The notes: generated by a model from the sequence alone, not told the origin. 64,000 nucleotides of DNA from Heyndrickxia ginsengihumi (GCF_011008565.1 NZ_JAAIWK010000004.1:62001-126000); one strand, 5' to 3'. Positions 9,001 through 15,925 are shown, counted from the stretch's first letter. Program-made: numbers and translations.

Positions 9001-9109
9001 TGGAAGTAGAGCTGCAGATGAAATTATTCGCCTTTTGAATCAGGAACAGTCAGCAACTGAAGAAAATAAATTTTTATATAGTCTTAGAAGGAGAGTTTTT
9101 GGAATCTAG
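6041..9109 (+). CDS. Fusion glycosyltransferase: GT2 + TPR + CDP-glycerol transferase-like domain
   Basis: A 1022-residue protein with three parts. Residues 1-230 are a GT2 (GT-A) domain of the SunS-like type: VSLCMIVKNEEKVL at the start, VDTGSTDSTKE and the metal-binding LVLDADEY near residue 84. Residues 200 to about 600 look like helical TPR repeats (NLGNEYRSVGNVEKALESYI). Residues 660-1022 resemble the GT-B domain of TagB/TagF glycerophosphotransferases (ILYAPTYG near 832; DFVITDNSGIIFDA near 903, where TagF has DYSS). No signal peptide or membrane segment is seen, so it is cytoplasmic. ATG at 6041 is preferred because GAGGG stands 5 bases before it and overlaps an in-frame ATG at 6029. 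Codon use is far more AT-rich than the flagellar genes. Its place after hag suggests it glycosylates flagellin, but the substrate is unproven. Confidence 0.8.
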   Translation: MKPFVSLCMIVKNEEKVLGRCLESVKENVDEIVIVDTGSTDSTKEIASNYTDKIYDFKWTDSFADARNFAQSKATGEWILVLDADEYCDSENLKTAIHELKTKDKDIDAYEVKIYNFTGYSGESIVQNVSIRLYRNDETIGYYRAIHEQVSKKEGELKTDVSSLVLYHSGYLVGVIKSKQKNERNSKLIDKEIKTSGNSAFDYFNLGNEYRSVGNVEKALESYINAYKNKPDIRYSWVAFAIVQIINCLCDLHRYLDALHVIGDAELLYPTSPDFKFFRAKVYFDQHRFDDAAVVLEEVIENKDKYQYCITSVDFLEYRPHQMLGLIYKHKNDNDKAVYHFAKALSKNKFCNVSLFNLIEILTNNCSLAEVESFIQNNEFITNENELCKFIKLFISLSQFDLANQYIQKLKNDGLIHHGFAMKLQLVQGNYSMMDEFFKTDTINNLNLLINKGCLDFYDLVLYSLTTNDSDRIASLLISLINDEEKKQLLNFLFNSQKPSKIIKNDLLELVERTLQVKNIKWFTVLAQKIDAFPAIYQPVGHLLYQYNFKNEAVQIYSKIKNTYYEEQTFVNLIEYHSSNGNFLVAKDLITESIEIGYTDFRIFEYALKLDGYFAKTDGWNINEIVNNAFSHYPGSQSLGLLYNLVQQQSQGNKGNSNQLTVGFFLETTFHYYVYESIINELLNKGVNCHLVINDYFQEQSETSYMYDDLMSFIQSLDRNDIEAFAVSMVKESQFKYDCMVSCYYSVHLNEIANKHVRVMYGLAKDNWNFSWWNVFYDKILCYGNYDYRKLNIDDNSVIIGNPKFDKWFRKEFDIERTKEKLLIDENKKTILYAPTYGHLSSIDDWIDDVKALNDDYNIIIKMHHGTAYRESETYRREMIMSSFKNITSDPSDLLSLFAISDFVITDNSGIIFDAILAEKNILLLNTNYNTSHKDMGNEIKIRETIINLDKGYDLRRYLENESIFKRQKDKLSSIVSNMYHFRDGNSGSRAADEIIRLLNQEQSATEENKFLYSLRRRVFGI

Positions 9110-9189
9110 ATTATATATAAGCTTTTTCTTAAAAGAATCTAAAATTTCATAGTCATTGAACTTATTTTAAAGAACAACATAACTCAAGG

Positions 9190-9234
9190 GAACCTTCTGG
9201 TGTTTATAATAAATGTAAGATATTCAGAAGGTTC
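9190..9234. repeat. Hairpin after the fusion glycosyltransferase
   Basis: GAACCTTCTG at 9190-9199 is the exact reverse complement of 9225-9234, with a 25-base loop. No T run follows on either strand, so it is not a standard terminator. It may protect the mRNA 3' end or be a remnant of deleted DNA. Confidence 0.5.
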
Positions 9235-9287
9235 ATATTGCCGCAAAATGAGTGACGAAAAATAATCGCTTAAAGGAATGTTTAATC

Positions 9288-9751
9288 TTGGTGAAAGGAA
9301 ACGTAAAAGTAAGTGTTATAGTTCCAATGTATAATGTAATGTAACTAAAGATCAAAATGATTTATTTGCACTTTTTAAACTTTCTGACTTTGTAATTACT
9401 GATAATATCAGTATGATTTTTGAGGCAATGTTGGCAAAGAAAAATATATTATTGCTAAATCCAGAAAGAAGCTTTCCAATTAATGATAATTCTGGAGAAA
9501 AACTTATTAGAGATAATATTATTAATTTAAGTAAGGGATCAGATATTCGTAATTATTTAAATAATATTGAACTATTTAATAAGCAAAATGAGCGGGTTGA
9601 AAACATAATTAATAAAGTATATCAACTTACAGATGGATTTTCAGGAAAAAGGGCGGCAATTGAAATTCTGAAATTGATGGATGAAGAAGCACGACAAAAT
9701 CAAGAAAATTATTTATTACGAAGTATTAGGCAACAAGTATTTGGTATTTAA
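9288..9751 (+). pseudogene. Decayed bifunctional GT2 / CDP-glycerol glycerophosphotransferase
   Basis: Bases 9291-9344 encode KGNVKVSVIVPMYNVM then stop, the exact start of a GT2 domain typical of two-domain GT2/CDP-glycerol transferases. From 9335 a different frame is open and encodes DLFALFKLSDFVITDNISMIFEA and the rest of a TagF-like C-terminus, ending at 9751. The junction lies near 9335-9345, so most of the gene was deleted and the two ends were joined out of frame. The C-terminal part closely resembles the intact fusion gene upstream (INLSKGSDIRNYLNN against INLDKGYDLRRYLEN; both end QVFGI/RVFGI). A 112-codon piece from 9413 could still be translated but lacks a sound ribosome binding site. 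Confidence 0.82.
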
Positions 9752-9809
9752 TGATTTCATCTTTTTTTCATCCTTTAGAATTAAGTATTTTAATATATGC
9801 TTATCTGGG

Positions 9810-9847
9810 AGGACTTTCTAATGTATTTATGAAAGTCCTTTTCTTTT
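9810..9847 (+). terminator. Terminator after the decayed glycosyltransferase
   Basis: AGGACTTTC (9810-9818) pairs with GAAAGTCCT (9831-9839), followed by TTTCTTTT. It ends the accessory glycosyltransferase transcript. Confidence 0.8.
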
Positions 9848-10097
9848 GTGAATATTTACGGAGATATACTAGTTGAGTTAATGAATTTAAATGAAAGAAA
9901 ATATGACTAACCTTACTAGTTCACTATTGTTTTATAGTTAATATAAAACAAGTTTTTTATAAACTCTAGCAAATTTTTCATAATAAATTAATTGACAAAC
10001 AAAGACATAACTAACAGACGATAAAAAAGCACATTTTCTATTTAGATAGAAAATGAAAAAATAGTTAAAGGGAAGCCCTTAATACGGGAGGTAAGAA
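9848..10097. other. AT-rich spacer with inverted repeat before the SGNH gene
   Basis: No gene is seen here. CATTTTCTAT at 10032-10041 and ATAGAAAATG at 10046-10055 form a perfect 10-base-pair hairpin with loop TTAG; a T run follows it only on the minus strand. CAAA (10000-10003), 14 bases, then ACGATAA (10018-10024) is a weak sigma-D-like site. GGGAGG at 10086-10091 is the ribosome binding site of the next gene. Confidence 0.45.
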
Positions 10098-11561
10098 ATG
10101 AAAATTACAAAAAAAGAAACAGTCTCAGCAGTCATAATGATAGACAAAATACACAATGTATTATCGGATAATGCAATGAAAGATGCTGAGTTCGTTAAAC
10201 TTGTACCTGTTGTTGCAAAAATATGTATCAAATTGCATCCCTTGTATCACAATGATGTGCATTTTATGGCTCTTTTTAACTATGTAATCCAGTTGCTTGC
10301 TACTTTTAAAAGCGTTCCTATCGTTCCAATAAGTAAATCAATGGATAATAAAAGGCGTAAGCTCCTTTCTCTTCTTGAGCAATTCGAACTTTTGCAATTT
10401 AAGGATGTTCGATTTCATATTTATTTATATAACTGTACAATTGGGGATCTACCGATTAATGGTAAATATGTGCACTCTATTACGAGCTTACCTAGCAATA
10501 CAAAAATACCGGTATCTATTCTTCAGTTTCAGGAAAGTAAGTCGGACTTTTCTGTATTAATTCATTCTGGTCAATTATCGAAAAATGATACAGCTTATGC
10601 AAATTTTTGTTTTCTACTAGAAGAAATTATGGACTCAATGAATGTCATAATTTCTGATTTGAAAAATCTTGATTATTACATGCGTGATAGACTTTACCTT
10701 GAAGCAAAATTAGAGAGTTTAAAAAAAAGATCAGATATTAGACTTTTGCTTGCAGGTTCCTCCTATACAATGTGTGGATTATTCGAAGAGCAAATGCCAT
10801 TACCTGCACGAAATGTTGCAATAGATGCACAGGATCTATACTACACATTAAAAACAATTCGTACTGCGCTTACTTATAATCCGAATATTACGCACTGTAT
10901 AATTTCATTTGCCTATTATTTTTGGGGATACGATTTATCTCTTTCAACTTCTATTTATCAATATAAACGTGTAACTGAAGTGAATTATCCTGTGTTTAAG
11001 GATAAACACAATTTTTCAGGAGACCCAATTGGAGAAACACAGACTTTTCTAACATCTATTACCCCTCTTAAAAAAAGTCTTTTTTCATTTGAAACATGGG
11101 CAGGTCAATATATTGATATTATCAAAAATAATTTGGCAGATTCACATTATTTTCCTTATCCGCGTGAGGACAGCGAAGTTCTTAAACATGATGATGTAAC
11201 CAATCGTGAGAAGGCATTAGAAAGAGCTGAGAGCCATAATAAGTTTTTTAAATATACTTCTACTGTTAAAGAGAATCAAAAATTGTTTGCTGATTTCTTA
11301 AAGGAAATGAATAACTATGGAATAAAAATTCTTCTATATGTACCTCCTGTAACAGAATTTTATCGAAACAGCATTAATCCATGTTTAATTTCCGACTTCT
11401 ACGCTTGTATGGAGCCACTTAAGGCAAACTATCATTTCAAATTGATAGACTTATTTAATTCAGATGCCTTTGAAAACACTGATTTTGCGGATTATGATCA
11501 CCTAAATGATCTAGGTGCAAGGAAGCTTGCGGAAATTTTGGTTCATGAGTTGGAGTTTTAA
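10098..11561 (+). CDS. SGNH/GDSL-like protein in the flagellin glycan region
   Basis: A 487-residue protein not assigned to a named gene. The first 200 residues form a helical domain of unknown role. From residue 214 there is an SGNH-fold signature: LLLAGSSYTMCG carries the candidate nucleophile Ser (block I), and DYDHLNDLGARKL near residue 465 carries the catalytic Asp-x-x-His (block V). Such domains de-acylate or O-acylate sugars. No signal peptide or membrane helix is visible, so a cytoplasmic role on activated sugars or on flagellin before export is more likely than wall modification. The gene is AT-rich like the glycosyltransferase region, stands alone with GGGAGG before the ATG, and lies between two flagellar operons. 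A function in flagellin glycan modification is inference from position. Confidence 0.65.
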   Translation: MKITKKETVSAVIMIDKIHNVLSDNAMKDAEFVKLVPVVAKICIKLHPLYHNDVHFMALFNYVIQLLATFKSVPIVPISKSMDNKRRKLLSLLEQFELLQFKDVRFHIYLYNCTIGDLPINGKYVHSITSLPSNTKIPVSILQFQESKSDFSVLIHSGQLSKNDTAYANFCFLLEEIMDSMNVIISDLKNLDYYMRDRLYLEAKLESLKKRSDIRLLLAGSSYTMCGLFEEQMPLPARNVAIDAQDLYYTLKTIRTALTYNPNITHCIISFAYYFWGYDLSLSTSIYQYKRVTEVNYPVFKDKHNFSGDPIGETQTFLTSITPLKKSLFSFETWAGQYIDIIKNNLADSHYFPYPREDSEVLKHDDVTNREKALERAESHNKFFKYTSTVKENQKLFADFLKEMNNYGIKILLYVPPVTEFYRNSINPCLISDFYACMEPLKANYHFKLIDLFNSDAFENTDFADYDHLNDLGARKLAEILVHELEF

Positions 11562-11822
11562 AAGAAATTTGTGATACAGTGCCTGAATTTTTTATTACAT
11601 CGCAATCCGCTCGTTATGATGGATAAGTGAGCACTGATTTATATGGATAGTTTCCTTCAAAATAAGTTTTTTTGAATAGCAGATAATTCTTTTTCTAAGT
11701 GTATTCTAATTTAGAGTAAATTGTTAAGAAGAACACGTCAAATTATCCAGCATTTTAAGGATTGAATATTAAAAAGGAGAGATTATTACTTTGTGGAATC
11801 TCTGCTCTACTGGTAGAATGAA
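11562..11822. other. Spacer without a supported gene
   Basis: AT-rich DNA. AGAGATT near 11779 and AATCTCT near 11797 can form a small hairpin, and a 25-codon TTG-started frame with a fair ribosome binding site near 11793 runs into the terminator below. Neither is convincing as a gene. Confidence 0.3.
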
Positions 11823-11851
11823 AAAGACATCAGTTTTACACCGATGTCTTT
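11823..11851. terminator. Bidirectional terminator of the GFGRPF gene
   Basis: AAAGACATC (11823-11831) pairs with GATGTCTTT (11843-11851) with an 11-base loop. T-rich tracts follow on both strands. On the minus strand it begins 8 bases after the stop codon of the repeat gene. Confidence 0.8.
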
Positions 11852-11858
11852 CTTTTAT

Positions 11859-12170
11859 TTACCAATAATATCCAGGTAATCCATACCCATACCCGTAAGG
11901 ATAACCACCATATAAAGCAGGTCCAAGCAAGGCTGAAGTAGCAAGCCCACCAACCAGCCCTCCTAAGAACGGACCGCCAAATCCAAATCCGAATGGTCTG
12001 CCAAATCCGAATGGTCTGCCAAACCCGAATGGTCTGCCAAATCCGAATGGTCTACCGAATCCGAATGGTCTACCGAAGCCAAAAGGCCTTCCAAATCCAA
12101 TTGGTTGTCTTTCATCTCCATAATATTCATTCACATCATAATAGGGCCCTTCTTGATAAACTTGATTCAT
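11859..12170 (-). CDS. GFGRPF-repeat, Gly/Tyr-rich small protein, probably sporulation-related
   Basis: A 103-residue protein of low complexity. An acidic, Tyr-containing N-terminus (YYDVNEYYGDERQP, residues 10-23) is followed by six GFGRPF hexapeptides (about residues 26-61), a hydrophobic Gly/Leu/Ala stretch (FLGGLVGGLATSALLGPALY) and a Tyr/Gly tail (YGYGYGLPGYYW). No catalytic domain is seen. The composition resembles spore coat or spore-associated Gly/Tyr proteins, but no named family is recognised. The start is supported by GAGGAGG 9-15 bases upstream. The promoter matches sigma-E or sigma-K rather than sigma-D, although the gene sits between flagellar operons. Expression in the sporulating mother cell is inferred. 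Confidence 0.7.
   Translation of the reverse strand: MNQVYQEGPYYDVNEYYGDERQPIGFGRPFGFGRPFGFGRPFGFGRPFGFGRPFGFGRPFGFGFGGPFLGGLVGGLATSALLGPALYGGYPYGYGYGLPGYYW
11987..12094 (-). repeat. Six 18-base tandem repeats coding GFGRPF
   Basis: Units start at 11987, 12005, 12023, 12041, 12059 and 12077 (plus-strand form AATCCGAATGGTCTGCCA). The first two are identical and the third has one change. The fourth and fifth match each other, with two changes at the end. The sixth is diverged. Near-identity of the first units points to recent slippage expansion; the array stays in frame. Confidence 0.9.
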
Positions 12171-12211
12171 ATTGTCGTTGCCTCCTCAAAATTTATAAAT
12201 AATTCTATAAA

Positions 12212-12240
12212 AGTGTATGCTTCGGCCTACAATTGGTATA
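12212..12240 (-). promoter_or_regulatory. Sigma-E (or sigma-K) type promoter of the repeat gene
   Basis: On the minus strand CATACACT (12219-12212) is an exact match to the sigma-E -10 (CATACAnT), 15 bases after TATACC (12240-12235). AC followed by 16 bases and CATA also fits sigma-K loosely. Transcription would start about 35 bases before the start codon. Confidence 0.6.
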
Positions 12241-12272
12241 GGTATATGCCTGTTTCATTAAAATTTTTCCGC

Positions 12273-12300
12273 TAAAGCTTTCGGAGAATCAACCGATACT
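12273..12300 (+). promoter_or_regulatory. Sigma-D-like promoter for flaG
   Basis: TAAA at 12273-12276, a 16-base spacer and CCGATACT at 12293-12300 match the sigma-D consensus except for one spacer base and one -10 base. It lies 34 bases before the flaG ATG and would drive flaG-fliD-fliS-fliT. Confidence 0.72.
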
Positions 12301-12333
12301 AATAATAGAATATGAAAAAAGGGGAGTTCATAA

Positions 12334-12699
12334 ATGATTGATCCGCTGCAGTGGCAATATTCTCCATCAACTGTGCCGGTTCAAGATCAAGCTTCTAATG
12401 TTAGTGCAACAGAACCGCTTCAATCACAAACGAACAGTAATGTAGATCAATATAAAGATAGCGATGAACATATTTCGGAAGAAAAAGTAAAAAGGGTCGT
12501 TGATGATTTAAATCAATCATTAGTAGGGGCAAATACCCATTTGAAATTCCAGTTTCATGAAAAACTGCAAAAATATTATGTAGCGATTATTGATGATCAA
12601 ACAAATGAAGTGATTAAAGAAATTCCACCGAAAACATTGTTAGATACATATGCGGATATGATGGGTCATCTCGGATTATTAGTTAATACAAAGGCTTGA
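12334..12699 (+). CDS. flaG: Flagellar protein FlaG
   Basis: A 121-residue protein of the FlaG/YvyC family, found before fliD in many flagellates and linked to filament length, though its exact role is uncertain. The N-terminal 45 residues are a low-complexity Gln/Ser/Asn stretch. The conserved part is LKFQFHEKLQKYYVAIIDDQ (residues 70-89) and VIKEIPPKTLLDTYADM (residues 95-111). AAGGGGAG precedes the ATG. It starts the flaG-fliD-fliS-fliT operon, 16 bases before fliD. Confidence 0.93.
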   Translation: MIDPLQWQYSPSTVPVQDQASNVSATEPLQSQTNSNVDQYKDSDEHISEEKVKRVVDDLNQSLVGANTHLKFQFHEKLQKYYVAIIDDQTNEVIKEIPPKTLLDTYADMMGHLGLLVNTKA

Positions 12700-12715
12700 A
12701 AGGAAGGGATATAAA

Positions 12716-14842
12716 ATGGTGCAAAGAATTGTAGGCTTGGCAAGTGGGATGGACATTGATTCCATGGTTAAATCAATGATGGATGCCGCCAAACAGCCGC
12801 TTATTAAACTGCAGCAAAAACAACAAATACTTGAATGGCAGCGCGACGACTACCGTACATTAAATCAAAAATTTTATGACTTTCGTTCATCTCTAACTCA
12901 AATGAAGTTAACAGCGCAGTATAGAGCAAGAACAACAACTTCATCTAATGAAAGTTTAGTAACTGCAACGGCAACAAATGTGGCCTCATTATCATCAACA
13001 ACGATACAAAGTGTTACGCAATTAGCGACAACAGCAACAAGAGTCACAAATAATTCGGTAGCTAGTGACGCAACCAATCCAGGAATTGATGTCACAGATA
13101 CGTTATTGAATCAAAGCTCAAACTTTGCAGCGAATATTAATTGGAGTAAAGGCGCGATTACATCGACTAATGTAACAGCAACAGGAACAAACTCACTTTC
13201 TTTAAATTTAGCAGGAACTCCACTTGCAGATGATAGTGGCAATGTCTCAATGAATGTCAAAGTAAATGGGAAAACATATAAAGTCGTTACAAGTGATGTT
13301 GTATCGGATCCTAGCCAACTTGATGATAACACAGTTCTTTTTACTCAATCATCAGATGGAACAACAGGGACATTACAATTTAAATCCGCGATATCAAGTG
13401 GGACAAGTGTAAGTGTTGAGTATGCATCAGAAACAGCGACACAAAATGTAACGCTTGCTTCAACTGATACAAAAACGATTCAGTTAAGCCGAAAGGGGCT
13501 CGCAACTGATACGACAGATACATTTAGCATGACAGTTGGTGATCATACGTATCAATTAGATGATTCGGGAAACTTATATGATACCGCTGATTCCTCAATC
13601 ATTGTTGGAACAATTAATGGTGATAATGGGACCATTCAGTTAAATGATACGTTCTATACTGAAAATCCTGTATCTGATAGTACACCATTAAATGTTTCTG
13701 TTACTTATCAGCAAAAATATACTACGTTTAGCATGGGTGCTTACAATAGTGATGGTGAAGTAGATCATACTTTTTTTGTCCAAGCTAGTGATTCATTAAA
13801 CGACGTAATTAATGATGTTAATAACTCAAACATAGGTGTCACGATGTTTTATGATGATGCTACCGGAAAAATGTCGCTAACACGAAAAGAGTCTGGAGAT
13901 TTTAATAAATCTGGGGAAGAAATTATTATACCTGAGAAGACTGATAGTTCATCTTATAATTTCCTATCAGACACATTAGGGTTTGGCGATAGTACAGAAT
14001 CAGGCGGAGAAAATGCAAAATTTACGATCAATGGATTAACAACTGAAAGAACGTCTAATTCATTTACAATTAACGGCGTTACTTATACGTTAAAAAATAC
14101 ATTTAATACAGAGAGCAATCCAAGTTCACCAGTGACAATCTCAGTGAACAATGATACTGATACAATCTTTAATAATATTAAAAACTTTGTCGATCAATAT
14201 AATGACTTGATTAGTACTGTTCAATCTAAATTGAATGAAGAACGCTATACAGATTATCCGCCACTAACAGATGATCAGCGTTCACAAATGACGGATAATC
14301 AGCAAGATGAATGGGATGAAAAAGCGAAAAGCGGTTTGTTAAAAGGAGATTTAACCTTAACAAGTGCACTTTCAAATATGCGTTCATTAATTTATATGCC
14401 TGTTCAAAATGCTAATGTATCATCCGCTTACAATCAATTATCGAGTATTGGTATTACGACTTCTCCTGATTATACACAAGGTGGTAAGTTGGAAATTGAT
14501 GAAGATAAATTGAGGGCAGCAATTGAAAATGATCCTGATTCAGTTGAAAACTTATTTCGTGGTACTGGAAGTAGTACTTCAGAAGAAGGGATTGTTCAAA
14601 GGTTATATGATAGTGTCAACAACACGTATAATACAATTGTTGATAAAGCCGGAACCTCAGCTTCAGTAAATAGTCAATTTTCAATTGGTAAAGATTTGGA
14701 TCAGATTTCAAAACAAATAGATGATATGAATGATAAATTAGATGATCTTGAAAATAAATATTATGCGCAATTTGACGCAATGGAACAGGCAATTCAGCAA
14801 TATAATAATCAGGCGACTTCTTTAGCGAGTTATTTTAGTTAA
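12716..14842 (+). CDS. fliD: Flagellar filament cap protein FliD (HAP2)
   Basis: FliD forms the cap under which flagellin subunits fold at the filament tip. The N-terminus IVGLASGMDIDSMVKSMM (residues 5-22) and the C-terminal helices (LDQISKQIDDMNDKLDDLEN, from about residue 660) are the conserved D0/D1 parts. The protein is 708 residues, against 498 in B. subtilis. The extra length is in the exposed middle (about residues 100-480), a Thr/Ser/Asp-rich series of beta domains. The acidic, Thr-rich character of that region suggests an adhesin-like or glycosylated surface. AAGGAAGGG lies before the ATG. Confidence 0.96.
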   Translation: MVQRIVGLASGMDIDSMVKSMMDAAKQPLIKLQQKQQILEWQRDDYRTLNQKFYDFRSSLTQMKLTAQYRARTTTSSNESLVTATATNVASLSSTTIQSVTQLATTATRVTNNSVASDATNPGIDVTDTLLNQSSNFAANINWSKGAITSTNVTATGTNSLSLNLAGTPLADDSGNVSMNVKVNGKTYKVVTSDVVSDPSQLDDNTVLFTQSSDGTTGTLQFKSAISSGTSVSVEYASETATQNVTLASTDTKTIQLSRKGLATDTTDTFSMTVGDHTYQLDDSGNLYDTADSSIIVGTINGDNGTIQLNDTFYTENPVSDSTPLNVSVTYQQKYTTFSMGAYNSDGEVDHTFFVQASDSLNDVINDVNNSNIGVTMFYDDATGKMSLTRKESGDFNKSGEEIIIPEKTDSSSYNFLSDTLGFGDSTESGGENAKFTINGLTTERTSNSFTINGVTYTLKNTFNTESNPSSPVTISVNNDTDTIFNNIKNFVDQYNDLISTVQSKLNEERYTDYPPLTDDQRSQMTDNQQDEWDEKAKSGLLKGDLTLTSALSNMRSLIYMPVQNANVSSAYNQLSSIGITTSPDYTQGGKLEIDEDKLRAAIENDPDSVENLFRGTGSSTSEEGIVQRLYDSVNNTYNTIVDKAGTSASVNSQFSIGKDLDQISKQIDDMNDKLDDLENKYYAQFDAMEQAIQQYNNQATSLASYFS

Positions 14843-14858
14843 AAGGAGAGAAAAAGTA

Positions 14859-15260
14859 ATGGCAACGAAAAATCCATATCAAGCGTATCAAAATAATTCT
14901 GTAACAACAGCGTCTCCAGGTGAATTAACACTGATGCTTTATAACGGCTGCTTAAAGTTTATTCATCTTGCTAAACAAGCGATTGAACAAAATAATATTG
15001 AAGAAAAACATAAAAACTTAATAAAAGCTCAAAATATCATTCGCGAATTGATGGTAACATTAGAACCGAAATTTGATGGGGCTGAAAATATGATGCGTCT
15101 TTATGATTTTATGTTGCAGGAGTTAATTGCGGCAAATTTAAAAAATGATATAAAAAAATTAAACGATGTTGAGGAATTAGTTACTGGCTTCCGTGATACA
15201 TGGAAGGAAGTTATTCAATTAAACCGTAAGCAATCGTATGCTCAAGGCGGCAAAGCATAA
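14859..15260 (+). CDS. fliS: Flagellin-specific chaperone FliS
   Basis: FliS binds the C-terminus of newly made flagellin in the cytoplasm and keeps it from polymerising before export. The 133-residue, all-helical protein has the family hallmarks NPYQAYQNNSVTTASPGELT (residues 5-24) and LMLYNGCLKFIHLAKQAI (residues 25-42). AAGGAGAG precedes the ATG. It follows fliD by 16 bases, and its stop codon overlaps the fliT start codon by one base. Confidence 0.97.
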   Translation: MATKNPYQAYQNNSVTTASPGELTLMLYNGCLKFIHLAKQAIEQNNIEEKHKNLIKAQNIIRELMVTLEPKFDGAENMMRLYDFMLQELIAANLKNDIKKLNDVEELVTGFRDTWKEVIQLNRKQSYAQGGKA

Positions 15261-15604
15261 TGAATCATCTTGAAAACTACTTACAACTAACAGAGGAGCT
15301 ATTGGCGCTTTTCGATCAAAAGATTGAAAGAGTAGAATTGATTTCACATGTTAAAGAGTTGCTTGCGAAGCGTGAAAGACATCTTGCACATATTCAACCG
15401 CCTTTTACTGATGATGATCAAATGGTTGGAAAGAAAATCGTAGATCTCGATCAAACATTAAAACCATTGTTACAACAGGTTAAAATTGAGATTCAGCAAG
15501 ATATGAAAACAGTCGTGAAAAAACGGACGAATATGAAACAATACATTAATCCGTATACATCTTTACAGTTACATGACGGCAGATTTTACGATCGGCGCAG
15601 ATAA
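15260..15604 (+). CDS. fliT: Flagellar protein FliT
   Basis: A 114-residue, charged helical protein in the position of Bacillus FliT, the chaperone of the cap protein FliD. Sequence conservation in this family is low; assignment rests mainly on size, helical character (LENYLQLTEELLALFDQKIE at the N-terminus) and the ATGA-type overlap with fliS. The C-terminal 25 residues are basic. A type-A palindromic repeat that ends in a T run lies just after the stop and probably terminates the operon. Confidence 0.8.
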   Translation: MNHLENYLQLTEELLALFDQKIERVELISHVKELLAKRERHLAHIQPPFTDDDQMVGKKIVDLDQTLKPLLQQVKIEIQQDMKTVVKKRTNMKQYINPYTSLQLHDGRFYDRRR

Positions 15605-15611
15605 AATAGAA

Positions 15612-15760
15612 AAAGGCTAGGACAAAACTCAAAAAATGGTTAGCTAAAGATGAACATTGCACAAATCATCTCCGAAAAGCGAAGTATATTTCCAGAGATG
15701 GGTTGGAGTGTAATGTTTGGAGGGGCTTTAGTTAATAAACCTTTGTCCCAGCTTTTTTTT
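15612..15760. repeat. Dispersed palindromic repeat, family A, copy A1 (internal deletion), acting as terminator
   Basis: Ends GGCTAGGACAAAA (from 15615) and TTTGTCCCAGC (to 15752) are inverted copies, followed by eight Ts. The interior matches the 36317 copy (AACATTGCACAAAT, CTCCGAAAA, GCGAAGTATATTTCC) but lacks the central CTGCGGGAGG-containing segment. It fills most of the 321 bases between fliT and hpf. The stem plus T run makes it a likely terminator for flaG-fliD-fliS-fliT. Confidence 0.8.
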
Positions 15761-15925
15761 GCTTTTCACAATTTCGTAAAAAAATTTCGCCAAAAAAGCA
15801 GGAATTTAGACAAGCTGTGTGTAATTATATAAGTGTAAGATTATTTGAATACTTACACAATTCGTTTAGGATTTTTAGATGAAAGGTTCCAAACGGCTTT
15901 GTAAGGAGATTTAGGAGGGGTCCAC

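Noticed and set aside
11793-11870. 25-codon TTG-started frame before the GFGRPF gene terminator
   Set aside because: It runs through the terminator hairpin and has no conserved-looking content.
11987-12094. Short regular repeats that might be a CRISPR array
   Set aside because: The repeats are contiguous 18-base units without spacers and code for GFGRPF in frame.
15841-15925. Sigma-B or sigma-H promoter before hpf
   Set aside because: GTTTAGG and AGGATTT resemble parts of the -35 boxes, but no matching -10 stands at the right distance.
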